In this document: one piece after another, positions 1-11,975 of the stretch | Layout: the number at the start of each line of letters is the position of its first letter | Position numbering within the stretch: position 1 is the stretch's first letter | Origin: Liquidambar formosana | Taxonomy: Eukaryota > Streptophyta > Magnoliopsida > Saxifragales > Altingiaceae | Direction of reading: 5' to 3' | NCBI GenBank assembly: GCA_039720395.1 | Contig: CM077833.1 | Location: forward strand, 26,682,271-26,746,270 | DNA: 64,000 bases | Position numbers and translations under genes: made by a program | Notes under the pieces: model-generated | What the model saw: the letters and a program-made list of their open reading frames with translations, nothing else | The model's database searches: none | Told to the model about the DNA's origin: nothing

Positions 1-13
1 ATGGATTCAGATT

Positions 14-1332
14 TTGGGATTACCATTACAAGCTTGGTGTTGGGATTTCTTCAAATCTATAGGTGATTTTTGCGGAGGTTTCATTGATGTGGAAGTCGAT
101 TGGTTAAGGAGATGGGATAAGGTGAGATTACTTGTCAAGAATTCAGGAGCTGTACCCAATTTTGTTGAAGTGTCAGCATTTAGAGTTTGCTATAGAGTTC
201 AAGTAGTTGAAGAATCAGCCCCTATTTTGATCTCGGTGCGAAGCTCCTCTGGAGGCTTTAATCGTTCTCGTCCCAAGCTTTATATGGGTAATCAGGTTGC
301 TGTTAATCGTCATAACCAAATTGTTGGTGATGATCGGGGAGGAGATCAGAGGACGAGAGGTAGAAGATGGGGGGCAGGTCATGCGCGTAGGAAGCAAGTT
401 GTTCCTGTTCAAAGGTGAGGGTGGAGAATGTCAGGTCATGTGGGGATAAGGGAGTGGTGCTTCGTACGGGGGTTGGTGGTGTTAATTCAAATTTTGAATC
501 AATAGAGGAGATTGATTTTGCTGATGCTGCATGTAGGGACAAAGGTAAAGGGGTGGTGTGCATGGCACGTGAGTTTTCTAATTCTAGTTTATTAAAGGTG
601 GGCCAAACTGGTGGCAAGTATGGGGTGGTGGTTTTAAAAGATTTGGGCCCTTCCTCCTCTTCTACTCCTGCGTTTTTTGCTTCTTGCGCATCAGCCTATA
701 AGACAGGTTTTGATGGCCTGTCTTATATAGGTGTTTCCCAAGCCCAGTTGCCTTCTTTATCTGATAATTCTCAGACAATTGGTGTTTTTGGAGGGTCTGC
801 TAGAGATGTTCATCCTTTCAGAGACGATATTGGTAGGGCTGAGGTTCATTTTGTCATTGAAAGGGAAGATCAGACGGAGTTAGGTTAGATTAAAGAAGAT
901 AATAGAATGCCGTGTGAGGATTTGGTGTCAAAAGATAGTGAGCTAGGCAGTGAAGACGACATTGCTACTAGATTTTCTTCAGGTATGGATTATTATGATT
1001 TTTTTGATCTTCTTGTTTGTTCTCCAATCTATGTTTTGGAACCACATTTCGACTTTGTTGATAGGGAAAGGTTGGATAGAAATTTATTATTGGAATATGG
1101 GTCAGTCAGTGAGATTGAGGTGTCGGATTGGGTTCAGTCTCGGGTTAAAGGCTTGAGTAAATTTCTTGGTCTATCATATGCTCGTTATGAGGATGAGTTT
1201 ATTTCTCTGTTTTCTTCTATTGAAAAATGTAGGAGGGCGATTGGTGTGGTGTCTTCTAAAAAGAAGATGTTCAGCCCAGAAGAAAGGAGGAGAAGGGAAT
1301 TGAAGAAGCTCGAGTGTACTGTTAATTATTAG
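14..1332 (+). pseudogene. LINE ORF1 remnant (DUF4283-like)
   Basis: The first frame (14-418) contains GLPLQAW...GDFCGGF, the usual 'GLPLH.W ... G..CGG' signature of the DUF4283 domain in ORF1 of plant L1 elements. This domain is thought to serve as the RNA-binding, gag-like part of the retrotransposon. The frame shifts near 418, continues as a Ser/Gly-rich stretch to a stop at 888, then resumes in the same frame at 907-1332, ending in a Lys/Arg-rich tail (KKKMFSPEERRRRELKKLE). The CCHC knuckle often found in these ORF1 proteins was not seen. The upstream part is outside the window. It is not translatable as one protein. Confidence 0.75.
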
Positions 1333-1412
1333 AGAATAGTTGGTAATGAGGGTTCGGAAGAGCCAGGGAATAGGATTGGTCGTATTTTGGATTTAGTTGC
1401 TCTACGAAGCTA

Positions 1413-4400
1413 CGGATTGTTTGTTGGAATGTTAGAGGTCTTAATAGTAGGGAAAGGAGGAGGAGGATTAAAGCTGCTCTTAATCAGTGGAGAGGGGATA
1501 TTGTGATTTTTCAAGAATTGAAAATTGAAGTCATGAGTAGAGATATCATTAAGGATATTTGGGTTGGTCTCTATGTGGACCGGGTGGAATTAGGTGCTTA
1601 AGGTACGGCAAGTGGTATTTTGATTATGTGGGACAATAAAGTTTTATCCAAAATGGATGTTGATGTGGGTTCTTTTTCGGTCTCTTGTGTTTTCAAGAAT
1701 TTTGATGATGGTTTTGAATAGGTTTTGTTAGGGTATATGGTCCTAATGATGATGCGTTGAGGGTTTCTTGTTGGCTTGAATTGGATGGGATTAAAGCTAA
1801 ATGGGGTCTTCTGTGGTGTTTGGCGGGTGATTTTAATGTTGTTAGATACCCAAATGAAAAAAAAGATTGTTTGCTATCTACTATGGCTATGTGTGTGTTC
1901 TCGAATTGTGGATTCCAACAAGCTTTTCAATCCTCCCTTAGTAGGAGGTTGGTTTACTTGGTCGAGTAATCGGGAAACTCCTTGTTTTTCAAGATTGGAT
2001 AGATTCCTTTTTCTCCATCTTAGGAGGAACATTTTCCTAGAGTGATTCAAGCCGCACTCCCTAAGTCGCTTTTCGGCCATGTGCCTTTACTTTTAGATCG
2101 TAAAGGATTGAGAATGACTAGAGGCCCTTTCCGCTTTAAAAATATGTTGTTAGAAGTGGATGGATTTGTTGATTTGATAAAAAATTGGTGGGGTTTTTTT
2201 TCTTTTAGTGGTTATCCAAGTTATGTTTTTGCTAAGAAATTGAAGGCTTTAAAAGAATGTTTAAAGGTGTGGAATAAGGAAGTGTTTGGTAATGTGCGAG
2301 AGTCTAAAGATAGGGTGTTGGATTCTATTCATTCTTTAGATGAGAAGGAAGGGTGGATGGCCTTTCAGAGGAGGATAAAGTTAAGAGAGTGGATGCTAAA
2401 GCGGAGTTTGCTAAACTTGCCTGCTTAGAAGAGATTAGTTGGAGACAAAAATCTAGAGCCATTTGGCTTTTAGAAGGTGATAAAAATACAAAGTTTTTTC
2501 ATAGAATGGCGAATTCTCACAAGAGGAACAACTTTATTGGGAAGCTTAAAATTAATGGCAATATGGTGGAGGATGAAGATATCTTCTCCAAAGAGATTGT
2601 TGATTTCTATATTAATCTTTTTTATGAAGAGGAGGATAGGAGACCGTTTCTAGACAACATGGATGTCAATGTTATTGATCACTTGGAGGCGAATGGTTTG
2701 GAGGTTGCTTTTGAGGAAGGGGAAGTGCTTGAGGCTATTAACTCTTTTTGTGGTGATAAAGCTCTCGGATGGTATGTCCATTGCTTTTTTTAAAAATGTT
2801 GGAGTGTGATTAAATAAGACTTAATGAAGATTTTTGGAGAATTTTTTGAAAAGGAGAAATTTGAGAAAAGTCTTAATGCTACTTTTATTGCTCTTATTCC
2901 TAAAAAAGGGGAGGTTGTGGATGTGAGGGACTTTCGCCCCATTTCTTTACTTGGTAGTGTTTATAAAATTATTTCCAAAGTGTTGGCTTTGAGACTTGCG
3001 AAGGTTGTTGGGAATATTGTCTCCCCTTCTCAATTTGCATTTATTAGAGGGAGACAAATTGTGGATGCGGCCCTTGTTGCTAATGAAAGTATGGATTCTA
3101 GACTTAAAAGTGGGGATCCGGGGGTTATGGTGAAGATTGATTTGGAAAAGGCTTATGAACATGTTAATTGGAATTTTCTCATCTACTTGCTTGGTAGAAT
3201 GGGTTTGGGGTTAAATGGCAAAAGTGGATTTCTTGATGCATTTCAAGTCCTTTTTCGGTGATAGTGAATGGGACTCCATATGGTTTCTTTCATAGCTCTA
3301 GAGGTTTGCACTAAGGGACCCTCTTTCTCCTCTTCTTTTTGTTTTAGTGATGGAAGCTTTAAGTTTGTTTATTTCCAAGGCTTTGGAAGCTAATTTGTTG
3401 GAGGGCTTCACTATTGGTAATGGGAGGTATGGAGTTGGGAAGGTGTCTCATTTACTTTTTGCCGATGATGCTCTCTTTTTTTGTGGTGTTGATAAGGAAC
3501 AAATGCAAAACTTAAGGGCCATTCTCCTTTGTTTTGAAGCGGTGTCGGGTCTCAAAGTTAGTCTTGGCAAGAGTGAGATTATTCTGGTGGGTGGAGTTCA
3601 AAACCTTGATTCACTTGGTAATATTTTTTGTTGTAAAATTGGTAGTTTGCCAATGACTTATCTCGGTCTTCCTTTGGGAGGACACTTTAAAGAACCAAAA
3701 GTTTGGGATCCCGTGATTGCAAAGATTGAGAATAGACTTAGTGGGTGGTTTAAAGGATACCTTTCGAAAGGGGGGAAGCTTACTCTCATTAAAAGTGTGT
3801 TATCTAGCATTCCTATGTACTTTATGTCCATTCACAAGATCCCAAGAGTGGTGGCTAATAGAATTGAGAAACTCCAAAGAGACTTTTTATGACACGGTAT
3901 TGGGGGTGAGTGGAAATTTCATCTTGTTGATTGGCATACTATGTGCCTACCAAAGAGTGAGGGTGGTTTGGGTATTAGATCTATTTCTTATACTAATCAA
4001 GCTTTTATGGGGAAATGGCTTTGGAGGTTTGCAAAAGATAATTTTGGTTTATGGAAGGACGTGGTGATTTGGAAGTATGGAATTACTAGTGAGGGTTGGT
4101 GGACTAAGGAGGTGAGGGGTACTCATGGAGTGGGTCTTTGGAAGGCAATTATGCAAGGCTTGTATGATTTTATTAAAGGAGTTAGTTTTAAAGTGGGTGG
4201 AGGTAATAGAGTGAGATTTTGGAAAGATGTATGGTGTTCCAATTTACCCCTTATGTTGGAATTTCCTTCTTTGTATGATATGGTTTTACACAAGGATGCC
4301 TTGGTTCGTGACTATTTGGATGGGACTAATAATACCATCTCTTAGAATGTTTGTTTTGTGAGGCGATTTAATGATTGGGAATTGGAAAGTGTGATGTTAT

Positions 4401-5014
4401 TTTATCAAATTCTTTATGATAGTAAGATTTCGGTGGGTGAGAATGACTCCTTAATGTGGCGTAAGGACTCTAAGGGATTATTCTCCGTGAAATCTTTCTA
4501 CAATTTTTTGAGGCCACATGGAGATCCTCTCATTCCGGCAAAGATTACATGGATTTCATCAGTTCCTACTAAAGTGGCTTTCTTTTGTTGGTTTGTGGGA
4601 AGAAACAAATGTTTGACTTTAGATAATCTTATGCGAAGAAGGTGGTCTTTGCCTAATAGATGTATTTTATGCAAAGAGAAAGCGGAAACGGTGGATCATC
4701 TTTTCATTCATTGTATTGTGGCTAATATTCTTTGGATGCTTATTTTTAATTTGTTTGGAATTCAATGGGTCCTTCCCTCTTCAACTCATGACCTTCTAGC
4801 TAGTTGGTGGATCAAAGGAGGTAAAAAAGAAGCTAAGGAGATTTGGAGAATGGTCCCCCATGCCATTTTTTGGTGCATATGGAGAGAGAGAAATCTTAGA
4901 ACTTTTGAAGGAATTGAGAAGTTGATCATTGATATGAAGTCCTTCTTGATTATGAATCTCTTTCTTTGGCATTCTAATTATTTTAGTAAAACCATTCTTT
5001 TGTTCTTTTTGTAG
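1413..5014 (+). pseudogene. LINE ORF2 remnant: endonuclease, reverse transcriptase, zf-RVT
   Basis: The frame at 1413 opens with WNVRGLNSRERR, the N-terminal motif of the L1 AP-like endonuclease, followed by QELK and, after an in-frame TAA near 1599, the continuing endonuclease. The RT follows at about 2824-3892: [20 protein letters not shown], the [14 protein letters not shown] block, [13 protein letters not shown] (the first catalytic Asp), a frameshift near 3262, then VMEALS and the FADD catalytic box with SGLKV and YLGLPLG. A TGG-to-TGA change ends that frame after QRDFL at 3892. The remainder (3941-5014, with breaks) carries the zf-RVT region (LPNRCILCKEKAETVDHLFIHC). At least four breaks make it inactive. 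Confidence 0.9.
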
Positions 5015-5127
5015 ATGCCTTTAAGTTTTAGAGCGGTCTTTCCTTAGTGCTTGTATATGTCTCATGTACTTGGGCTAAGCCTTTTGTTATTAATATACTT
5101 TTACTTCATCAAAAAAAAAAAAAAAAA

Positions 5128-5874
5128 TGGTCTTGTAAAACCTTAAACTATCATGTTGCCTCAGTATATGGTTGGGTAGGATATATGGTCTGGTAGGACC
5201 TTAAACTATCATGTTGCCTTGATATATATGGTTTGGTAGGACCTTAAACTATCATATTTCCTCGGTTATTGGTTTCCTCAATGTATAGTCTTTTAGGACC
5301 TTAAGCTTTCATGTATTCTCGATATATGGTCTGATAGGACCTTAAACTACCATGTTTCCTCGATATACGGTTGGTTAGGACCATAACCTATCATGTTGCC
5401 TCGATGTATATGGTTTGTGTAGGACTTGAAACTACCATGTTATCTCGATATACGGTTAGGTAGGACCATAAGCTACCATGTTGCCTCGATGTATGGTCTG
5501 GTAGGACCTTAAACTACCATATTGCCTTGGTTATTGGTTGCCTTATGTATAGTCTTATTGGACCTTAAACTACCATGTTGCCTTAATATATGGTTGGGTA
5601 GGATCATAACCAACCATGTTGCCTTGATATATGGTCTGGTAGGACCTTAAACTGCCACGTTGCCTCGTTATACGGTTGGGTAGGACCTTAATTTACCATG
5701 TTGCCTCAATATATATGGTCTAGTAGGACCTTAAACTACCATGTTGCCTCGATATATAGTTTGGTAGGACCATAACCTACTATGTTGCCTCAATATATGG
5801 TCTTGTGGGACCTTAAACTACTACGTTGCCTTATTATACAGTTCAGTAGGATCATAACATACCATGTTGTCTTC
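5128..5874. repeat. 41-bp minisatellite with alternating unit types
   Basis: About 17 diverged tandem units with a core near 41 bp. Two unit types alternate in much of the block. Type A reads ggtctggtaggaccttaaac followed by taccatgttgcctcgatata. Type B has cggttgggtaggaccataac followed by the same second half. This gives a dimer of about 82 bp. A partial ~16-bp unit (ggttattggttgcctta type) appears twice, near 5265 and 5529, about 264 bp apart, hinting at a second, longer order of repetition. The block sits exactly between the LINE poly-A tail and the RT-fragment array. No open frame or promoter is visible. Confidence 0.9.
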
Positions 5875-8800
5875 TTAGATACTTAGATACTCTTATGAAA
5901 ACCCCTTCTTCTGTTCTCTGCGTGGGCCTGCTAAAGGTTTCCATCCCAATATTGAGCAAGAAGTCTCTTTCTATCTTGTCCAGCATATTAGTCATCGCGG
6001 TGGGAATTTGCTGCTATGACATGAAGTATGTCAGCAAATCAGCAATAGTACCTTTTAGAAGATTAAGTTTGCCCATTCTTACATGTGTAGCTCTTCTTAC
6101 AACCTCTTTATGCTTCTCCAATATTTCTCTCACTTGTTTTTTGGCTTCGTTTAGCTTTGAACAGGGTCACCAACGGAAGACCATTGTATGATGATGGAAG
6201 ATGTCTTGTTCCACAACCTATGATGGAAGATTACTTGGTTATGTCCACCGTTTCTTCCCATGCGCAATCATCTCACTCTTAATTAATATTTAGTCCCGAG
6301 GTCGCGTTTACACCTCAAATTTCTCAGCTGCTCCCTATCCGTGTCGCAAAAGAAGATGGTGTCATCGTCAAAAAGCAAGCGAGGGACTTTGCCTACTCCC
6401 TAAGCTCCCCAACGATCTCAAATATTCTAGTGAAACCCCCTTCTTCTTTCTTCATGGACCAGAAAAAGGTTTCCATTATAATATTGAACAAGAAGTCTCT
6501 TTCTATCTTTTCCAACTTACTGGCCACCGAAGTGGGAATTTGTTGCAATGATATGAAGTTGTTCGGGAAACTGAAAGAGTAGTTTTTACAAGAGTAAGCT
6601 TGTCCCTTCTTAGATGTGTTCCTCTTCTCACAACCCATAAGTCTCTTCTCCAATATCTCTCACCCGGTTCCAGGCTTCATTTAGCTTTGAACTGGGTTCT
6701 TAATGGAAGGCCATTGTCTAATAATGTAAGTGTCCTATTCACATTCTAAGATAGAAGATAACTCCCCTTCCTTTCCACCCTGGGTAATCATCTGACTCTT
6801 GCTAAGATTAATCTTCAGTACCGAAGTTTCCTGTACACCACTAATTTCTCAATTGCTCCCTATCTTTGTCGCAAGATACAATCGTCATCCGCACAAACTA
6901 GGTGAGGGACTCTCCTTGCTCCTTAACTTCTCCAACGATCTCAGATACTCTAATGAAACCCCCTTCTTCTCTCTACAGAAGTTTTCATCACAATATGGAA
7001 TAAGAAGTCTATTTCTATCTTTTTTTAGCTATTAACCACCGAGGTGGGTATTTGCTGCAATGACTTAAAGTTGGTCATGAGACTGGGAAGAGTACTTTTT
7101 ACAAGATTAAGTTTGCCCCTTCTTAGATGTGTAGCATTTCTTACAACCTAAGCCGCTTCTTCAATATCTCTCACCCGGTTTAAATGTTCTAGGCTTCATT
7201 TAGCTTTGAATCAGGTTTACAACGGAAGACCATTGTTTGATAATGGAAGTGTCCTGTTGACAACCTAATATGGAAGATAACTCGGTTGTATCCATCCTTT
7301 CTCCCCCTCGCAATCATTTCAAACTTGTTGAGATTAATCTTTGGTCCCAAAGTTGCCTTTACACCTCAATTCTCTCAGTTGCTCCCTATCTGTGTCACAA
7401 AACACGAGTGTATCATCTACACAAAGTAGGTGAGGGACTCTCCCAGCTCCCTATCATCCCCAACGAGCTCAGATATTCTAATGAATCACCCTTCTTCTGC
7501 TTTCTGCATGGGCTTGCTAAAGGTTTCCATCACATTATTGAATAAGAAGTCTTTTTCTAACTTTTCAAGCTTATTAGCCACCGAGGTGGGAATTTGTTGT
7601 AATGACATGAATTAGGTTGGCAGAATGGCAAGAGTACTTTTTACATGGGTAAGTTTGCCCATTCTTCGATGTGTAGCTCTTCTTACAACCCCTAAGGTGC
7701 TTTCTAATATCTTTCTCACCCAATTCCAAGCTTCGTTTAGCTTTAAATTGGTTCATGAACGGAAGGCCATTGTATGATGATGGAAGTGTCCTGTTCGACA
7801 ACCTAAGATGGGAGATAACTTGGTTGTATCCATCCTTTCTCCCATCGTAATCATCTCAGTCTTGTTGAGATTAATCTTCTGCCCCGAAGTTTCCTTGAAG
7901 CGAAGAAGGTTACACCTCAAATTTCTTAGTTGCTCCCTATCCGGGTTGCAAAACACGATCGTGTCATCCACACAAAGTTGGTTCTGCCTACTATCTAATC
8001 TCCCCCAACGATCTCAAAACCTCTTATGAAACCCTTTTCTTCTGTTCTCTTTATGGTCCTGCTGTAGGTTTTCATCACAATATTTAATCTAAAGAAAAAG
8101 TATTTTTCAATATTTTCCTGCTAATCCACCGAATTGGGAATTTGATGCAATTACATGACATTAGTTGGGAGACTGACATGAGTTCTTTTTACAAGGGTAA
8201 GTTTCCCCCTTCTTGGATGTGTAGTGCTTCTTCTAACCTCTAAGCCACTTCATAAATCTCTCGATCATTGGGTTCTAGGCTTCTTTTAACTTTAAACCGG
8301 TCCCCAACTAAGGACCATCATATGATGAAGGAAGATATCCTGTTCTACAACCTAAGTAGGAAGATAACTCGGTTTTCTCCATCATTTCTCTTGTTGCGAT
8401 CTTCTCACTCTTGCTGAGATAAATTTTCAGCCCTGAAGTTGCCTCCTCAAGCAAAGGAAGTGTGACCCTCAAATTCCTCAACTTCGCCCTATCCAAGTCG
8501 CAAAACATGATTCTGATATCCGTATTTAGTATATAAGAATCTTTCTGCTCCTTGACCTCCCTAACGTTTTCAGAACCTCTATTGATACCCCCTTCTTCAA
8601 CTCTCTTAACGGTCCCGCTAATGGTTTCCATCACAATATTAAATAAGAAGTTTCTATCTTTTCTAGCTTATTAGCCACAAATGTGGGAATTTGGTGCAAT
8701 GACATGAAGTTTGTTGAGAGACCAGTAAGAATTCTTTTTACAAGAATGAGTTTGCCACTTCTCAAATGTGTTTCTATATTCTTCTACCCTCTAAGTCACT

Positions 8801-9420
8801 TCTCAAATCTCTTGATCATCGGGTTCTAGGCTTTTAGCTTTGAACTGGTCCCCAATGGAAGGCCATCATATGGTGAAGCAAGAGATGTCTTGGTCTACAA
8901 TCTAAGATATAAGATTACTTGGTTATCTCCATCCTTTCTCCCACCGCAATCATCTCACTCTTGTTGAGATTAATCTTTATCCCCAAAGTTGCCTGGAAGC
9001 AAAGAAGTTTACCCCTAAAATTTCTCTATTGCGCCCTATCCAAGTCGCAAAACGCAATTCTGTCATCTGCATTAAGTAGGTGGTAGTGTGAGACTCTACG
9101 TGCTCCTTAATCTCCCCAACAATCTCATGACCTCTAATGAAACCCTCTTCCCTCTGCATGGGCTTGCTAATGGTTTCCATCACAATATTAAATAAGAAGT
9201 TTCTTTCCATCTTTTCCAGCTTATTAGCCATCGAGGTGGGAATTTGTTGCAATGACATGAAATAGGTCAAAAGATTGGCAAGAGTACTTTTTACAAGAGT
9301 AAGTTTGCCCCTTCTTAGATGTGTTGCTCTTCTTCTAACCTAGTCGCTTCACAAATATCCCTATTATCAAATCTCTCTACCATCAGGTGCTAGGCTTTCT
9401 TCTTCACCATCCTATTGTCA
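5875..9420 (-). repeat. Tandem array (~6.6 copies, ~540 bp) of a LINE reverse-transcriptase fragment
   Basis: The same segment recurs head to tail. The marker 'gaaaccc(c)cttcttc...ggtttccat' falls at about 5897, 6433, 6953, 7484, 8027, 8586 and 9138, giving periods of 536, 520, 531, 543, 559 and 552 bp. On the minus strand each unit reads NIVMETISKPM...EEGFIRG, then a decayed ADD box (MDDTIVFC in one copy), REQLRNLR, SGQKINLNKTEM, LGCRTG, ...GLPF...FKAK, and IPTSVANKLEKIERDFLF. This is the RT palm-to-thumb region from the VMEA block to the RDFL block. In the LINE at 3347-3892 the same stretch is 181 codons, or 543 bp. Each unit joins the next at FLF|NIVMET. Indels and stops have destroyed translation in every copy. 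Confidence 0.9.
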
Positions 9421-10359
9421 TGACCCATCATTGGCACCCATACATCTAAGAGCGGTAAACCTCTTTCATTTTAGATCCAATTTTTAGAACCATCTCTACC
9501 TCTTCTAGTTTGTTAAAGCTAAGAAACAATAAATCTTCGTTTTCCTTGTTTTATGTCTTTAGGAGTATTTTGTTATTTGTTTGCGAGAATCCATTTGTCT
9601 ATTGACAACCATCTCATTGATCAGATTTAAACTGCGCCCAGCACCCAATGTTGTTTTTTTTTGGGGGGGGGGGGGTGGAGGATTCACATCATCAAGAAGT
9701 CAAGCATGGGACAACCCTTGGCATATTGTACTTCTTCGACTTTTTGGTCATTTTCTCCTTTTTGGGTATATCTTGTGCTACATTTTTAAATCAAAGCTTT
9801 CAATTCAACTTGTGGATCTGGGTTTGGACAACTCTTATCACACCGTATTCTCCCCTTTAGCGATTCCCTTCTTCTAGGAGGTTTTTTTTGCACTACATTT
9901 TCAAATTAATGCCTTCAACTTGGGCTATTGATTTGGACAAAGCTTTAGAAGAGTATGATGAAGAGGTCCTGGCTTGTGGATTGTTTTCAGTTATTATGGT
10001 TGTGATCTGATAGAGTAATTTCATCAAATGCATCCTCTCTTTTATTTCTTATTTTTTATGACAAGTCATTTTTCTTATACCCTTTTTTGCTTAGAGGTTT
10101 TTTATTATATGGCTAATTATTTTATCGTCTGCCATGACACTAGTATTGCCACTTTCTGGCAACTACTTTGACCTATTACTCTCAAACTTTATCAATAGGA
10201 TGACACCTTGACTTGGGAAATAAGAATCTGAAATCCTTGTATCTTGTAGCCATGGGGTTAAAATCTACCGTGACCTCCCTTTTCAACTAATTTATCTTTA
10301 ACCTTTGCTAAAAACATCTTCGAATTTCTTTGACACTTTGCTTCTAATCCATTTGATTT

Positions 10360-10650
10360 TTGTTAAGTTCCCACCCTAAAAGCCTAAGCTATTAGGTTGG
10401 AGGGCCCAAAAAGGTGTATGAAGCTCTTAGGTTGTGAAGTAGTATTTTCCAACACTCCCTCTCACGTGCATGCCTAACAGACAATAACAGGCTCATATAT
10501 GGGCCACAAGAATGACTGGTTCTGATACCATGTGAAGTTTCTAACCTAAAAGCCTTAGCTATTAGGTGGAGGGCCTAAATAGGTATATGAAGCCATATCA
10601 AAGTTTTATATTTAGACAATGTGGGATGTGGTATTTTCTAACAAATGTTG
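10360..10650. repeat. Diverged direct repeat pair, dispersed plant repeat type
   Basis: Two copies of about 110-120 bp in the same orientation. Each has 'cctaaaagcc(t)taagctattagg', then 'ggagggcc', then a 'gtatgaagc' block, and ends in 'gtattttcyaaca' (10376-10455 and 10541-10640). Between them lies 'ggttctgataccatgtgaag', the reverse complement of the 'tggtatcagaac' type motif that plant LTR elements use near their primer-binding sites. The family is familiar as dispersed plant repeat DNA. I cannot define ends or a target duplication. Confidence 0.45.
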
Positions 10651-11700
10651 CTTCTTGGGAAATATTTTCTCTTGGTTACTTACTCGAGGTTTTCAAATCT
10701 TCTGGATGAGTTTCATTTTGTGTAATTTTTGCCATTGGAGACCAAATTAATTGCCTGCTTCTCCTGGAAACTTAAATCACTTCCTTTGTTGGCACTAAAT
10801 TTTTTTCAGAAGATATGACCAATCTCAAAGACCGTGTTTCCAATGATGGTTGGCGTACTTGTTATTTGACCTGGGGATTGACATCCACTTTTAAGAGCTT
10901 AGATAACGATCTATAAATTTTTTATTTATTGAAACTTGTTTACTGTGATGCTTTATATAAAATGCCCCAGGCTTTGCAAAACCGTTTGGTATGGAATTGA
11001 GATGCCACATATAAAATTAAATTGTTGCTTTCAAATATGTGGAGCATAGATGCATTTCTACTGGTCTAACTGCATTTACTGTTTTCACACTTGTTTCTTT
11101 CAAGCGGACACTATAAGCCTTCGCCATAAGGATGGTGGATCCCTTTGCCTGATGTATCAACAAACTTTACCTGTAAATTGAGGGAAATGTTGCAGGAAAT
11201 TACATGGTGACAAATTGGTTGGGAGGGTGATCAATATTTTCTTTTTTAACCATTTACCCCCCCCCCCCCCCCCCTTGTTTTTTTCTTTTGGGTGGGGGAA
11301 TATATTTAAACTTGATGGCTGAATTACTGGGTTTTCTTATAGCAAAATGGAACTGTGTGATCATTTTATTCATTTTCCTATGTGTCTAATGGCGGTCGTA
11401 ACGTTTATGTGTGTGTGTGTGTGTTCTGTGTATGCTACAGGGTTTGAAGACTGGTACAGTGAAAGCAAGTTCTTTTGAATATTGAAAGCTCTGTTGCGTT
11501 TGTGCTACAGGGTTTTGGATACTGGTACCTTGAAAGAACTTTTTTGGGGTCAGTTCATAGCATTTGTATGGGACTTTGCTTTCTTTAGCTTTAGCCGAGA
11601 ACGATGGCCTTTTTTTATGTTACAATAAATTATTGCTGTTGTTGTTTTGTGACTGGTCTTGTCCTTGATTCCTACTGTTTTTGTGTCTTGTAAATGATAG

Positions 11701-11793
11701 CCAGAGCAAACCCTTAGTCATGCCTCTGTGAAAACTATTGTCTCCACACTGAACAAGTCGTTTGTGTATTCTGCAATATGTGAAAACCATCAG
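11701..11793 (+). other. Possible orphan or relict exon (93 bp)
   Basis: A polypyrimidine stretch and 'aaatgatag' precede base 11701, and 'cag|gtaccg' follows base 11793. Both are acceptable splice sites. The 31 codons between are open and of unbiased composition (PEQTLSHASVKTIVSTLNKS then FVYSAICENHQ). I do not recognise the peptide and found no matching upstream or downstream exons. It could be a relict of a gene fragment or chance. Confidence 0.2.
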
Positions 11794-11950
11794 GTACCGG
11801 TGGTAAATGTCATTCCAGTGTTGGGTTTAAGTTCTTTTAGGAGCTTGAACACCATCTGCTCTGAATTTATTTTTTCTTCTTTCATTTTGTGTGTATTTGT
11901 TTTTTTTTTTTATTATTATTATTTTCTTTTTTTTTGGGAGGGAAAAGAGA

Positions 11951-11975
11951 GGGGGGGGGGGGGGGGGGGGGGGGG
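11951..11975. repeat. Poly-G tract, 25 bases
   Basis: An uninterrupted run of 25 G, preceded by a T-rich then purine stretch. Runs this long are uncommon in plant nuclear DNA and prone to sequencing error. See also the poly-C tracts in MRG introns. Confidence 0.9.

Larger units (their letters stand above)
1..5127 (+). mobile_element. Plant L1-type LINE, degenerate, 5' end outside the window
   Basis: A non-LTR retrotransposon in sense orientation. In order it shows a DUF4283-like ORF1 region, an AP-type endonuclease, a reverse transcriptase and a C-terminal zf-RVT zinc-knuckle region, followed by a short 3' UTR and a 17-base poly-A tail at 5111-5127. Every reading frame is broken by stops and frameshifts, so it is dead. 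The 5' end lies beyond base 1, so no target-site duplication can be paired. Its tail abuts the minisatellite directly, which suggests insertion into or beside that repeat. The last ~60 bases before the tail match, in reverse complement, a fragment in an MRG intron near 52.26-52.32 kb, so the family has at least two members here. Confidence 0.93.

Noticed and set aside
7574..7971. Minus-strand frames with RT-like residues (MDDTIVFC etc.) as possible genes
   Set aside because: They are pieces of the tandem RT-fragment array and are broken in every copy.
5128..9420. CRISPR-like regular repeats
   Set aside because: Units are contiguous and diverged with no unique spacers, and the genome is a plant's.
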